Counted from the first letter of the stretch, positions 26,591-37,119 are shown. The stretch: DNA of 64,000 nucleotides from PALSA-505 sp963699015 (GCA_963699015.1 CAVOSX010000002.1:62001-126000); one strand, 5' to 3'. Translations and numbers: made by a program. Notes: generated by a model from the sequence alone, not told the origin.

Positions 26591-28359
26591 CTACCGGCCC
26601 TTGCGCAGGAAGGCCCGCAGCCGCTCCAGCGGCCAGGCGTTGATGACATCGTCGGTGGTGAGCCAGCCACGCCGGGCCGCCGCGGCGCCGTAGCGCGGGT
26701 AGCCGAGCTCGATAGCGGAGTGCGCGTCGCTGTCGACCGCGAACTTGACCCCCGCCTGCCGGGCGCGGCGCACGTGCTCTGCCGGGAGGTCGAGCCGGTG
26801 CGGGGAGCCGTTGATCTCCAGCGCCGTCCCGGTGCGGGCGCACGCGGCGAACAGCTCGTCCAGATCCACGTCCACCGGCCCGCGGCGGCCGAGGATCCTG
26901 GTCAGCGGGTGCCCGATGACGTTGACGTACGGGTTCTCGCAGGCCCGGACGAACCGGCGCGTCATCTGCGCCCTGGGCTGGCCGAAGTGCGAATGCACCG
27001 AGGCCACGCAGATGTCGAACCCGGCCAGGAACTCACCCGGCCAGTCCACCGCGCCGTCCGGGCCGATGTTCAGCTCGGAGCCGTGCAGCAGCGTCAGGCC
27101 GGGGGCGACCGTCTTGCCGAGCGCGGCGACCTGCTCGCGCTGGGCGAGCATCTTCTCGTCTGTCATCCGGTGCATCACCAGGTCAGGCGCGTGATCGGTG
27201 ATCGCGTAGTACTCGTAGCCGCGCTCTGCCGCCGCGGCCACCATGTCCTCGAGCGAGGACACGCCGTCGGTGAGATTGGTGTGCGTATGCAGGTCACCGC
27301 GCAGGTCCTGCTCGCTGACCAGGTCGGGCAGCTCGCCGCGCAGCGCCGCCTCGACCTCCCCGCCGTCCTCACGCAGGCACGGCGGCACCCAGCTCATGTC
27401 CAGCGCCTGGTAGATCTCCTCCTCGGTCCGTGACGCGATCCGCTCGCCGGACTCCACGAGGAACAGGCCGTATTCCGACAGCCTGAGCCCCCGGCGGACC
27501 GCGATCTCGCGGATCCGCACGTTGTGCGCCTGTGACCCGGTGAAGTACTGCAGCGCGGCGCCCCAGGAATCGGCCGGTACCACGCGCAGATCCACCTGCA
27601 GCCCGCGCTGGGTGCGCACCGACGTCTTGGTGTCTCCGCTCGCGATCACCTCGGCCACGCCGGGCAGCGCGATGAACGCCGCCATCAGCTGGGCGGCCGG
27701 ACCGGCCGCGCCGCCCGGGCGCCGCGCCGCCCTCGGGCCCGGCGGCCACGGCGGCGAGGATGTCGATGTCGCCGACCGTCTCCCGCATCCGGCGCAGCGA
27801 CCCCGCGTACGTGCACCGGATACAGCCGGGGACTGCGCGGAGCGCCGCGACCATCTCCTCGGCGATCTCAAGGCCGACGCTGAGCAGCACCCGTTCCCCG
27901 GACTGCCGCAGCAGCTCGATGCCGCGCAGGATCCGCTCTTCGCTCCTGGCGCCGAAGCCCTTCACATCGCGCAGCCGGCCCGCCTTGATGGCCTCGGTGA
28001 GCTCACCTACCGAACCGATGCCCAGCTCAGCGTGAAGCTGCAGGGCGCGGCTCGGCCCGAGGGCCGGGATGGCGGTCATCTCGCGGACGCCGGCCGGTAT
28101 CGCCGGCCCGAAGCTCCTCGACAACCCTGATGCTGCCGGTGCTCAGGTACTCGGCGACCTTGTCCGCGATCGACTTGCCCACGCCCGGGATCTGGCGCAG
28201 CTCGCCGGGACCGAGTTGCGAGACATCCGCGGCGTAGCCCCTGATGGCGCGGGCGGCGCGGGAGTAGACGCGGGCCTTGAACGCGTCCCCGCCGGTGATC
28301 GAGATGAGCTCGGCGTACTCCCCCAGCAAGGCGGCGACCTCATCATTGGGACGTGGCAT
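26591..28359 (-). CDS. polX: DNA polymerase X with PHP domain, two frameshifts
   Basis: About 588 residues once repaired, the normal size of bacterial PolX. Order: helix-hairpin-helix DNA-binding part (QIPGVGKSIADKVAEYLSTG; AIPALGPSRALQL), nucleotidyltransferase core with AGSLRRMRETVGDIDIL (the GS and DxD metal site), and a C-terminal PHP phosphoesterase (LHTHTNLTDG, ITDHAPD, HGSELNIG, GHPLTR, SDAHS) that gives 3'-5' exonuclease activity. It fills gaps in base-excision repair. The three parts lie in three frames; one-base insertions near 28100 and near 27715 (GC-rich runs) explain both shifts. It is divergent from the HNH gene. Confidence 0.85.
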
Positions 28360-28489
28360 GCCAGTATTCTCCCCGGCCAGGGAACAGAAGCGTTATCCAC
28401 AGTCTCGATATCCTGATCTAAATTGTCATGGTGGCCTGCTAGTTTGTTTACTATCAGACAACATCGGACCTGGCGGGAGGTGAGCCCGG

Positions 28490-30389
28490 ATGACGGTCAG
28501 CCGCTCCGGCCCGTGGCGGGAAGACGGATTCGATCCGGCGCGGCCCACCGCGGGGCAGATGGCCGAGCAGGAGGCGATCCTGGCCGACCAGCTCGCCGCG
28601 GGATGGCCCGGGCCGCCTCCCGGCGAACCGATGGACTTCTGGCCCGATCCTGACACCGGCCCGCCGGAGGACGCTCATGCCGGACTGGGCGAGCTGCCCG
28701 GCCCGGCGCGGGCCGAGGTGCCGGCGGAACGGGCCGAGGCCCGGGCGTCCGGGGCCTGCCGACCGGCCCTGGATGATGTGATCACCCACGACGGCCGCGG
28801 TCCGGGCGGGCCTGGGTTTGAGTCCGGTTCGGCGCTGGACGGGCTGGCGCCCGGGCCGGTTCTGGCCCGCGCCCTGGATGACGCCTGGTCGGCCGGGCTG
28901 GAGCGGCTGTCCGACGACGAGCTGGCCGGGGTGATGCTGGCGTTCCGACGCCTGGAGTCGTACGGATTCCGCCGGGCTACTGGCCGGCGCGTCCGAGCTG
29001 GTCCGCCGCCGGGAGGCGGGCTACCGCCAGGCGCTCGAGCACCTGGACAATGAGATCGGCCTGCTGCTGGCCATCACCCGCCGCTCCGCGGCCAGGCTGC
29101 TGACCTTCGCGGCTGACCTGGCCCGGCTGCCCGCCACCAGCGCCGCGCTGGCCGCCGGGCAGATCGACCGGGCCAAGGCCGGGCTGATCGCCTACGAGAC
29201 CGCCCTGCTCGACCCCGGGCTGGCCGCGGCGGTGGAGTTGCTGGTCATCGAGGACGCACCCCGGCTGACTACGACCGGGCTGCAGCGACGGCTGCGCCGC
29301 GCGGTGCTGGCCGCCGACCCCGATGCCGCCCGCCGGCGGGCGGAGGAGGCGGCCCGCGACGCCAGGGTGGAGCTGACCGACGAGCGCTGCGGCGGCACCG
29401 CCGCTCTGGCTGGACGAGACCTGCCTGCATCGGCCGCGATGGCGGCTGACCAGCGGGTGGACGCCGGCGCCCGGGCACTGAAAGCGGCCGGGGCGGTGGC
29501 GACGCTGGCCCAGTTGCGGGCCGCGGTGTTCCTGGGCCTGCTCACCGGCCATGGTCCCCTGGCCTTCCTGCCGCCCGGCGAGGCCTCCGGCTCACCCGGC
29601 GCGACGTTGACCGCAGCCGCCAGCCCCGGCCGCGGGACCGGCTCACCCGGCGCGACCTCTGCCGCCACGGCCAGCACCTATCGTGGCCAGCCGGCCGAGC
29701 CCGCGAATCCGGGCCGCCCGGCCGGGCCCGCCGAAGCCGCAGGACCCCCCGGATGTGTGACCGGTCCCTGGCCGCCCGGGCCGCTGCAGGTGCGCGGGTC
29801 CGTGCACCTGACCATGCCCTTGTCCGCCTGGCTGGGCGCCACCCGCTCACCCGGGGAAGTGACCGGGTTCGGCCCCCTGACCGCCGAGACCTGCCGCGAC
29901 CTCGCCGGGCACATCGCCAGGAGCCCCGGCACCCGATGGTGCCTGACCCTCACGAACGCCACCGGGCACGCGGTCGGCCACGCCTGCGCGCGCAGGCCTC
30001 CGCCGCCGGCCGCCGACACGGCCGGGATAGCCGCCTGGCTGGCCCGGCTCAAACCCGGGCCGGTCGAGGCCGGGATCTGCACGCATGCCCGGGAGGTGCC
30101 CGGGTACCGCATCCCGGACTCGCTGCACCACATCGTGAAGATCCGGCAGAGGACCTGCAGCAATCCGATCTGCGCTCGCCCCGCGCAGGCGTGCGATGAC
30201 GATCACACGCGGCCGCACGACCAGGGCGGCCGCACCTGCGAATGCGGGATCGCACCCGCCTGCCGCACCTGCCACCGCACCAAGCAAGCCCCTGGATGGC
30301 ACCTCGAACAGCCCAGCCCCGGCGTCCTGGTCTGGCAGCCGCCGCACGGCCGCCGCTACACCGCCGGCCCCGGCGCCTACCCCGTATAA
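28490..30389 (+). CDS. DUF222/13E12-type HNH endonuclease, frameshifted
   Basis: About 630 residues after repair. The central region (ASELVRRREAGYRQALEHLDNEIGLLLAITRRSAARLLTFA) is the DUF222 helical domain found in mycobacterial 13E12 repeat proteins. The C-terminus is an HNH nuclease zinc fold (CSNPICARPAQACDDDHTRPHDQGGRTCECG...CRTCHRTK) followed by GWHLEQPSPGVLVW. GGAGGT precedes the ATG. The first 160 residues are in one frame and the rest in another; a one-base insertion around 28950-28980 accounts for it. Proteins of this kind are multi-copy in actinomycetes and may be selfish or repair nucleases. A tail of a second copy lies at 62282. Confidence 0.75.
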
Positions 30390-30504
30390 CGCGCGCCGAG
30401 TGTGCCTGCGCGGCATCGGCGACTCCGGATCCCTGTGCCGGCTGTTTGCGCTCCGGGTCGCCGGGTAACCGCAGGCCGGTACCGCGCCAGACGGGAGGCA
30501 CATC

Positions 30505-30762
30505 ATGCCCAGGGATCAGATCAAGGACGAGAAGACCTACGACAAGCTCCGCCAGCAGGGCGAGAGCAAGCAGAAGTCGGCCCGGATCGCGAACGCGGCC
30601 GCGGGAAGCTCGCGCAGCAGCGTCGCCCGCAAGGGCGGCCAGGGCGGGTCCTATGACGACTGGAGCAAGCAGGACCTACTGGACAAGGCCAGGCAGATCG
30701 GCATCAAGGGCCGCTCCTCGATGAGCAAGAAAGAACTCATCACCGCGCTTCGCAATCACTGA
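30505..30762 (+). CDS. Small basic protein with a Rho_N/SAP-like domain (DUF7218 type)
   Basis: An 85-residue protein with a GGGAGG ribosome site. The N-terminal half is Lys/Gln/Ser-rich (MPRDQIKDEKTYDKLRQQGES). The C-terminal part WSKQDLLDKARQIGIKGRSSMSKKELITALRNH is a clear Rho-termination-factor N-terminal/SAP-like helical motif that binds nucleic acid. Small proteins of this kind are common in actinomycetes, sometimes stress-linked; the precise role is unknown. Confidence 0.82.
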   Translation: MPRDQIKDEKTYDKLRQQGESKQKSARIANAAAGSSRSSVARKGGQGGSYDDWSKQDLLDKARQIGIKGRSSMSKKELITALRNH

Positions 30763-30888
30763 GCGAACCGAAGCTCTCACGGATGGCCAGGAGCGGCGTG
30801 CCGCCCGCCGCCACTTCCTGATCTTCGATCCGTCGCGGGAGGCGGCGCCATCAAGACGGGACCGGATCCCGGACGGCCGGCGGCGCGG

Positions 30889-32353
30889 TCACGACGGGAC
30901 CGGATCGGTTTTCCTGCCGAACGCACGCTCCAGAACGCTCAGCGCAGCGTGATAGCCACAGGCGCCGTGCACCCCGGGACCCGGCGGCGTCGCCGCTGAG
31001 CAGAGGTAGATCCCCGGATTCGGGGTGGCGTAGGGGACCCGCCGCGGCACCGGCCTCATCACCGCCTGCAGGCCGGAGAAGCTACCGCAGCCGATGTCGC
31101 CGCCCACGTAGTTGGGGTTGCGCTCCTCGATGCCGGCCGGGCCGGTCACCCGGCGGGCCAGCACGAGATCGCGGAATCCCGGGGCGAACCGGTCGAGCTG
31201 GCGCTCGATCGCCGCGGTCGCGTCGCCGGGCCACCGGTTCGGCACGTGGGAGTACACCCAGAGCACGTGCCGGCCCGCGGGAGCCCGCGAGGGGTCGGCG
31301 ACCGACGGCTGCGCCACGATCAGGAACGGCGGGCCGGGCGCCGGGCCGGGCGGCGACCCGTTGCCGGCCGATCCGCAGCGACGCCGCGATGTCGCCGTAT
31401 CCGGGACCCAGGTGCACCGTGCCGGCCCGGCGCGCGGCCTGCGCCGTCCACGGCATCGGGCCGGCCAGGGCGTAATCGATCTTGAATACTCCGGGACCGT
31501 ACCGGTACCCGGACAGCCGGCTGACGTAGCCGGGCGGCAGCTGGCCCGCAGCGATCTGGGCGAGCGTGGCCGGCGAGGTGTCGAAGACGACGGCGCGCGC
31601 GTTCGGGAGATCCGGCCACGACCGGACCGGGGAGCCGGTCACGATCTCGCCGCCGAGCTCGGTCAGGTGCGCGGCGAGCGCATCCGAGATCGCCTGCGAG
31701 CCGCCGGCCGCGAACGGCCAGCCCACCTCGTGCGCCGCGATCGCGAGCATCAGCGCGATGCCGGAGGTGGCGACCGAGGTCAGCGGCACCATGGCGTGCC
31801 CGGCCAGCCCGGCCAGCAGCGCCCGCGCCCGGGGTCCGCGCAGCAGCGTGCCGGCCACGGCCGCTGTGGGCAGCGACGACCGCAGGCCGAACCTGGCCAG
31901 CCGCACCGGGTGGGCGGGCCAGCCGGTGAACTGAGGGCGCAGCACGTCGGCCGCGAGCTGGTCCCAGCGACCGCGGAACGGGTCGACCAGCAGCCGGTAG
32001 GCGAGCGCGTCCGGGCCCAGGCTGTCGGTGGTCAGCCGCACCGAGCGGTCCAGCACCGCGGCCGACCCGTCAGGGAACGGGTGCGCCAGCGGCAGCGGGG
32101 GGTGCAGCCAGCGCAGGCCGTGACGGGCCAGCGGCAGCCGGGTCAGCACCGGCGACCCGGCGCCGAGCGGGTGCACCGCCGAGCAGGGGTCGTGCCGGAA
32201 GCCGGGCAGTGTGAGCTCCTCGGTGCGCGCGCCGCCGCCGACCGACGGCGCCGCCTCGTACACGCGCACCGCGAGCCCGTGGCTGGCCAGCGTGATGGCC
32301 GCGGTCAGCCCGTTCGGCCCCGCTCCGACGATGACCGCATCCAGGCTCGCCAC
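30889..32353 (-). CDS. FAD-dependent oxidoreductase of the phytoene desaturase-like family, frameshifted
   Basis: About 487 residues after repair. The N-terminus has the dinucleotide-binding IVGAGPNGLTAA motif and YEAAPSVGGGARTEELTLPGF; the C-terminus, in another frame, has PNYVGGDIGCG and TPNPGIYLCSAATPPGPGVHGACGYHAA, the usual FAD-contacting end of NAD(P)/FAD proteins in this family. A one-base insertion in the GC run near 31340 breaks the frame. Many homologues are annotated as carotenoid-type desaturases or retinol saturase-like proteins, but no carotenoid genes are nearby. It starts 9 bases after the surE stop and is probably the last gene of that operon. Confidence 0.8.
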
Positions 32354-32362
32354 CTGGCCAGG

Positions 32363-33148
32363 CTAGGGCATCGCCCCGGCTGGCCAGGGCAGCCCGTCCG
32401 GCGAGGCCTCGCCGACCCCTTGCAGCGGGGTCACGGTGGCGTAGCCCGCGGCCAGCACCGCGGAGTCCGACCCGGGCTCAGGCCTGCCCGGCCCGGGCAC
32501 GCTGATCTGCAGGTACCTCTCGGCGGTCCCGGCCATGGCCACCTCGACGACGCCGGGCGCGGCCAGGCTGGCGCGACGGATGCCGCGGAGCCGTTCTGGC
32601 GAGATGTTGGGCACGTTGACGTTGAGCACGACCGCGTCCGGCTCGTTCAGCAGGACGGGGATCACCTGCCGGGCCACGGCGGCTGCCGCCCGCCATTCAA
32701 GCCCGCCGTCGCGGTTCCTGGTATCCAGCGAGAACGCCGCGGCGGGCACGCCGTGGGCCGCGGCGGTGAGGGCAGCACCGACCGTACCCGAGTGCATGAC
32801 GCCCAGGCCGAGGTTCGGCCCGTCGTTGATCCCGGACAGCACCAGCCGCGGCCGGAAGCCGAACGCGTCACGGGCCGCCACGAAGGCGATGAAGGCGGGC
32901 GTGCCGCGGACCCCGTAGGCCGTGATCGACGCGGCCACGCCGTGCAGTTCGGCGCGCTCGATCTCGACCCGGCTGCCGTCCCAGACGCCCGACAGCGCCG
33001 ACCCGCTGCCCGACGCCTCGCCCGCCGGCGCCGCGATCACGGGGTCCAGGCCTGCCTCGGCCGCGGCCGCGGCCAGGTACCACAGCCCCTCGCTGGCCAC
33101 GCCGTCGTCGTTGGTCACGAGCACGCGCGGCCGGGCCGCCTCAGTCAC
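32363..33148 (-). CDS. surE: 5'/3'-nucleotidase SurE
   Basis: A 261-residue metal-dependent phosphatase that dephosphorylates nucleoside monophosphates. SurE hallmarks: VLVTNDDG at the N-terminus (metal-binding DD), SGINDGPNLGLGVMHSGTVGAA in the middle and VLNVNVP. The GTG start at 33148 is chosen because it overlaps the end of the LigD-type polymerase gene by eight bases and puts VLVTNDDG near the N-terminus. The frame stays open further upstream but would run inside that gene. Confidence 0.9.
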   Translation of the reverse strand: MTEAARPRVLVTNDDGVASEGLWYLAAAAAEAGLDPVIAAPAGEASGSGSALSGVWDGSRVEIERAELHGVAASITAYGVRGTPAFIAFVAARDAFGFRPRLVLSGINDGPNLGLGVMHSGTVGAALTAAAHGVPAAAFSLDTRNRDGGLEWRAAAAVARQVIPVLLNEPDAVVLNVNVPNISPERLRGIRRASLAAPGVVEVAMAGTAERYLQISVPGPGRPEPGSDSAVLAAGYATVTPLQGVGEASPDGLPWPAGAMP

Positions 33149-34073
33149 CGGCGCCTGCCGCGTTGATCTGGGCGAGGCGGCGCCGCGGTCCGGCCAGCCC
33201 GTAGCGCCGCCGAGACATGTCCGCCCACGGGTCGGCGGTGTCGTCAAGCCGCCGGGCAACGGTGCGGATGGAGAACCGATCCGGCGTCAGCCGGGTGTCC
33301 TTCACCTCGTCCCAGTGCAGCGGCGTGGCCACCAGCGCGTGCGGCCGGCCGCGCACGACGTACGGCGCGACGATGGTCTGCGCGTAGGCATCGCGCATGA
33401 CGTCGGCGTACACCCGGCCGCCGCGCTTGTCCTTGCGCTGCTCGACGGTGATGGCATCCGGGTGCCTGGCGGCGACCACGGAGGCTGCGGCGCGGGCGAA
33501 TGCGCGGACGTCGTCGAAGCCCTCGCGGCGGTTCAGCGGGACGTGCACGTGCAGCCCGTGACCTCCGGTGGTCTTGACGTAGCTGGTCAGGCCGAGTTCG
33601 TCCTCCAGCAGGCTGCGCAGCCACAACGCACAGCGCCTGGCCTGGTCGAACTCACTGGAGCCCGGCGGGTCGAGGTTGACCACGAGCTGATCCGGATAGT
33701 CCAGGCGGTCGGTGCGGCTGAGGAACACGTGCAGCTCGATGCAGGCCTGGTTGGCCAGGTAGACGAGGGTGGCCGCCTTGTCGATGAGCACGTGCCGGAC
33801 CGTGCCGCCCTCCTTCTTCACCTCGGTCCGGCTAGCCCAGACGGGGAAGTAATCCGGGACGTTCTTCTGCACGATCCGGGGGCCGGTGATGCCGTCGGGA
33901 TAGCGCATCATCGTCACCGGCCGGTCCCGGAAGTAGGGCAGCATCCGCCCGGCCATGTCCCCGTAGTACTCGATCAGGTCGCCCTTGGTGACACCGTCGT
34001 CGGGGAACAGGACCTTGCCGGTGTTGGACAGGTCAACACTGATCCCGCCGACAGTGATGCTCTTCGCCGTCAT
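33141..34073 (-). CDS. LigD-type DNA polymerase/primase (end joining)
   Basis: A 310-residue stand-alone polymerase domain of the archaeo-eukaryotic primase type used in bacterial non-homologous end joining. It starts ITVGGISVDLSNTGKVLFP and contains VLIDKAATLVYLANQACIELHVF, KTTGGHGLHVHVPL and VYADVMRDAYAQTIVAPYVVRG. It fills or extends DNA ends before ligation. One oddity: the first metal-binding motif, usually DLDP, reads NLDPPG, so one of the two motif-I aspartates is Asn. The ligase gene lies 16 bases upstream, and the stop overlaps surE, so all three are probably co-transcribed. No Ku gene is visible here. Confidence 0.85.
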   Translation of the reverse strand: MTAKSITVGGISVDLSNTGKVLFPDDGVTKGDLIEYYGDMAGRMLPYFRDRPVTMMRYPDGITGPRIVQKNVPDYFPVWASRTEVKKEGGTVRHVLIDKAATLVYLANQACIELHVFLSRTDRLDYPDQLVVNLDPPGSSEFDQARRCALWLRSLLEDELGLTSYVKTTGGHGLHVHVPLNRREGFDDVRAFARAAASVVAARHPDAITVEQRKDKRGGRVYADVMRDAYAQTIVAPYVVRGRPHALVATPLHWDEVKDTRLTPDRFSIRTVARRLDDTADPWADMSRRRYGLAGPRRRLAQINAAGAGD

Positions 34074-34089
34074 CGCGTCGTTCGCCGCC

Positions 34090-35040
34090 TCACGGGCCCT
34101 CCCGCACTACTTCGGCCGGCGACTTGTCCCGCCGCAGGCCCTGGAACCTGGGATGCCGGAGCATGCCGTCGTCGGTCCACTCGGAGAATCCGACCTCCCC
34201 GACCAGGCGCGGCTTGACCCAGTGCACCCCGGACCGGGGCAGCTTGCCGCGATCGAACGGAGGCTGGTCACGCTCGATGCGGACCATCTGCTCGTGCAGG
34301 CTGTCCAGCAGCCGCTGGTCGAAGCCGGTGCCCACCTTGCCCGCGTAGACCAGCCGACCGTCGGTGTCGTAGTAGCCGAGCAGCAGCGCGCCGAATCCTG
34401 TGCGCGAGCCGCGCGGGTCGGTGTAACCGCCGATGACGAATTCCTGGCCGCCCTCGCACTTGAACTTCAGCCAGTCCCGGGACCGACCGGACCGGTAGGG
34501 AGCGTCGGCCCGCTTGGCGATGAGTCCCTCCCAGCGGTCCTGGCAGGCCTGCTTGAAGTAGGCCACGCCGTCGGGGCTGCGATGCTCGGTGAACCGCAGC
34601 GGACCGGTGAACGAGAACTGCTTGCGCAGTAGTTCCTTGCGCTCGCGCAGCGGGCGCTGCCGTACGTCTGTGCTGTCGGAACACATGATGTCGAACAGGT
34701 AGTAGAAGACCGGGACGCGGGCCTGCAGCTCTGCTGAGGGCCTGCTCACGTGGATCCGCTGCTGCAGCCGTTCGAAGCTCGTGACGTCGCCGACGAAACT
34801 GACCACCTCGCCGTCCACCACGCAGTCGCCGGCCGACTGGCTGGCCAGCGCCTCGGCCAGCTCGGGGTAGGCGGCGTTGGCCCGTTTCTTGTTGCGGGTC
34901 AGCAGCCGTACTTCGCCGCCAGCGCAGAAGGCCAGGCAGCGCTCGCCGTCGAGCTTGCGCTCGAAGATCCACTCAGGATCGGAGAACCTGTCCGTGGTCA
35001 GGGTGGCCAGCTGCGGGTCCACCCAGTCCGGGCACGTCAC
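34090..35040 (-). CDS. ATP-dependent DNA ligase (LigC/LigD ligase-domain type)
   Basis: A 316-residue ligase with the adenylation motif ERKLDGER (Lys29), motif III/IIIa YYLFDIMC, motif IV WEGLIAKR and motif V DWLKFKC, followed by an OB-fold (EFVIGGYTDPRGSRTGFGALLLGYY). It seals nicks using ATP and, given the adjacent LigD-type polymerase, most likely acts in end joining as a split version of LigD. The ORF begins MTCPDWVDPQLATL. It follows ndh by 55 bases on the same strand. Confidence 0.9.
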   Translation of the reverse strand: MTCPDWVDPQLATLTTDRFSDPEWIFERKLDGERCLAFCAGGEVRLLTRNKKRANAAYPELAEALASQSAGDCVVDGEVVSFVGDVTSFERLQQRIHVSRPSAELQARVPVFYYLFDIMCSDSTDVRQRPLRERKELLRKQFSFTGPLRFTEHRSPDGVAYFKQACQDRWEGLIAKRADAPYRSGRSRDWLKFKCEGGQEFVIGGYTDPRGSRTGFGALLLGYYDTDGRLVYAGKVGTGFDQRLLDSLHEQMVRIERDQPPFDRGKLPRSGVHWVKPRLVGEVGFSEWTDDGMLRHPRFQGLRRDKSPAEVVREGP

Positions 35041-35095
35041 GCCGGCCGTCCCTCGCGGTCCGTCATCTGCCCGATGGTCTTTTCTGGCATCCTGC

Positions 35096-36373
35096 TCAGC
35101 CTTCCTCCGGTGGATCGTCGCCGACGATGAGCCCGCCGCCGTGGGCCCAGGTGAGGTAGCGCCAGGAAAGATTAAACAGGGTCGAGAACCGGTTCCTGTT
35201 GCCGAGCAGCTCGACGATGTGCAGCGCCAGCCAGGAGAGCCAGGCCAGCGTGCCGCCGAACCGGATCCCGTGCGGCAGCTGCACCACCGCGCTGCGGCGC
35301 CCGATGGTGGCCATGGTCCCCCTGTCGTGGTAACGGAACGGCATCGTGACCTGGCCTGCGGCCAGCCGCGCGATCTGCCGGGCTACATGCCTGCCCTCCT
35401 GCAGCGCGGGCTGGGCGAGCTGCGGGGCCGGGTCATCCTCGGCGACGGCGATGTCGCCCGCGGCAAAGATGCGTTCCTGGCCTTTCACCCGCAGATCCGG
35501 CCCGACGACGATGCGCCCGTTCCTGCCCTGCGGCAGGCCCCAGTCCGCGGCGGCCTCGGGGGCGCTCACCCCGGCCGCCCACACGGTGAGGTCGCTGCGC
35601 AGGGACTGCCCGTCGGAAAGGATCACCGAGCCGGGCGTAACCTCGCGGATGGCAGTGCCGAGCATGACATCGACGCCCCGCTTCTCCAGCTGCCGGTACG
35701 CGTAGTCACGCAGCGAGGCATCGAACGGCGCGATCAGCTGCGGACCGAGCTCGACCAGCCTGATGCGCACCCGCGCGCGGTCAACCTCGGGGAAGGCGCC
35801 AGCGAGGGCGATATTGCGCAGCTCGGCCAGCGTGCCGGCCACCTCGACCCCGGTGGCGCCGCCGCCGACCACGGTGATCACCTCCTCGGCCGGGCCGCCG
35901 GCAATGCTCATCTCCTCCAGGCCGGCCATCAGGTGATCGCGCAAGGTGATGGCATCGCGGCGGGTATAGAGCGCGCGGCTGTACTTGTCCGCCCCCTCGA
36001 TACCGAAGTAGGCGGCCGACACCCCGGTGGCGATGACCAGGTAGTCGTAGCCGAGCTGGCCGCCGTCGGCCAGGGTCACCGTGCGCGCGGCGGTGTCGAT
36101 CCTGGTGAGCTCCCCGCGGCGGAACCTGACTGCGTGCTTGCGGGTGAAGCTGCGGACCGGGTAGGCGACGTCGCCGGGGTTCAGGCCAGCGGTTGCGACC
36201 TGGTAAAGCAGCGGCTGGAAGGTGCTGTAGATGTTGCGGTCCACCAGGGTGACGCGCAGCCCGCTGCGGGCCAGGGTGCGCAGCGTGGCCAGGCCGGCGA
36301 AACCCGCGCCGACGACGACCACGCTCGGCGCGTCAGGGGCCGGAGCGCGGTTGCGCTTCCCGATCCTGACCAC
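35096..36373 (-). CDS. ndh: Type II NADH dehydrogenase (NDH-2)
   Basis: A 425-residue FAD enzyme that oxidises NADH and reduces menaquinone without pumping protons. It has two dinucleotide-binding folds: VVVVGAGFAGLATLR near residue 18 for FAD and VITVVGGGATGVEVAG near residue 165 for NADH. AAGDIAVAED and PALQEGRHVARQIA are the family's FAD/quinone-site blocks. The amphipathic C-terminus (TLAWLSWLALHIVELLGNRNRFSTLFNLSWRYL) docks it to the membrane. It is the first gene of the minus-strand repair/SurE group, although a shared promoter is not proven. Confidence 0.92.
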   Translation of the reverse strand: MVRIGKRNRAPAPDAPSVVVVGAGFAGLATLRTLARSGLRVTLVDRNIYSTFQPLLYQVATAGLNPGDVAYPVRSFTRKHAVRFRRGELTRIDTAARTVTLADGGQLGYDYLVIATGVSAAYFGIEGADKYSRALYTRRDAITLRDHLMAGLEEMSIAGGPAEEVITVVGGGATGVEVAGTLAELRNIALAGAFPEVDRARVRIRLVELGPQLIAPFDASLRDYAYRQLEKRGVDVMLGTAIREVTPGSVILSDGQSLRSDLTVWAAGVSAPEAAADWGLPQGRNGRIVVGPDLRVKGQERIFAAGDIAVAEDDPAPQLAQPALQEGRHVARQIARLAAGQVTMPFRYHDRGTMATIGRRSAVVQLPHGIRFGGTLAWLSWLALHIVELLGNRNRFSTLFNLSWRYLTWAHGGGLIVGDDPPEEG

Positions 36374-36681
36374 GGCAGCTCCTTACCGGCATTTCCCCGG
36401 CGGTCAAGATCGCGTGCCGACCTCGCCGCCGGCCTGCCCGGCGCGGCATCAGCGACCCGCCTGACCCGGGTAACTCTGACCTTCTCATTGTCCGCGGCCC
36501 TCGTTGTCCGCGGCGCACGCATGACAGGTCTTCCTACCCGTTATCAGCGCATGAGCACCGCACGGTAATCCCGAACCGGACCTCCGGCTGCCGGCCCGGT
36601 GAGCCTGCTCAGCGCTTCTGGATGGCGGTGCGGCGTCGCTTCTGGATGGGTGCCGCGTCTGGTGCCGCGCTGTGCCGGCGG
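36374..36681. other. Intergenic region, no gene seen
   Basis: Between ndh and whiB, both on the minus strand. It holds two short direct repeats, TTGTCCGCGG twice near 36487-36511 and CGCTTCTGGATGG twice near 36613-36650, and nothing else I can assign. It must contain the ndh promoter. Confidence 0.5.
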
Positions 36682-36960
36682 CTAGCCGCGCAGAGCGGCG
36701 CCGCGGCGGCGGCGCAGCTGCCGACGGCGCATCAGGCGCCGTTCCTGCTCGCTCGCCCCGCCCCACACGCCGAAGCCCTGGCCGCTCTGCAGGGCATATT
36801 CCAGGCACTCGACGCGAACCGGGCAGCTCGCGCACACTCGTTTGGCCTTGGCCTGCTGCCGGAGCGCGGGGCCGCGCCCCGTGACCGGGAAGAACAACTC
36901 GGGATCGCTGTGCCGGCACGCCCCCCGCGTGGCCCAGCCGTCCTGCTGCGGGTAACTCAT
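36682..36960 (-). CDS. WhiB-family iron-sulfur transcription factor
   Basis: A 92-residue regulator with the four conserved cysteines that hold a [4Fe-4S] cluster (Cys15, Cys43, Cys46, Cys52 in GACRHSDPELFF and CASCPVRVECLEYAL), the turn GVWGG at 64-68 and a basic C-terminal helix (RRLMRRRQLRRRRG) for DNA. Wbl proteins usually act by binding the principal sigma factor. The Met before SYPQQDGW was chosen as start; an in-frame extension of 17 residues is possible because GGAGGT lies 13 bases upstream of this ATG. Which Wbl subgroup it belongs to cannot be told. Confidence 0.88.
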   Translation of the reverse strand: MSYPQQDGWATRGACRHSDPELFFPVTGRGPALRQQAKAKRVCASCPVRVECLEYALQSGQGFGVWGGASEQERRLMRRRQLRRRRGAALRG

Positions 36961-37119
36961 GACCGACGTCTGCACCTCCACCTCGGACCTTCCCGGACTG
37001 CGAATCTGCACGAGATCGCGGCCCTTCGCCTGCCCACGGCGCCGGGAAATACTCGTCTCGTCCCGGCCAGATATCGCCGGCGCCCGGATGAAACCGGCGC
37101 GCTCGGGTAGCGGGGCGGG

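Noticed and set aside
25173..26843. N-terminal 550 codons of a very long minus-strand frame reaching into the SGNH gene
   Set aside because: It runs antisense through the beta-lactamase-fold gene and the repeats; the SGNH protein has its own ribosome site and start at 25172.
28393..28401. Perfect TTATCCACA DnaA box between polX and the HNH gene
   Set aside because: It is a single box with no neighbours; one site in 64 kb is expected often enough to carry no weight.
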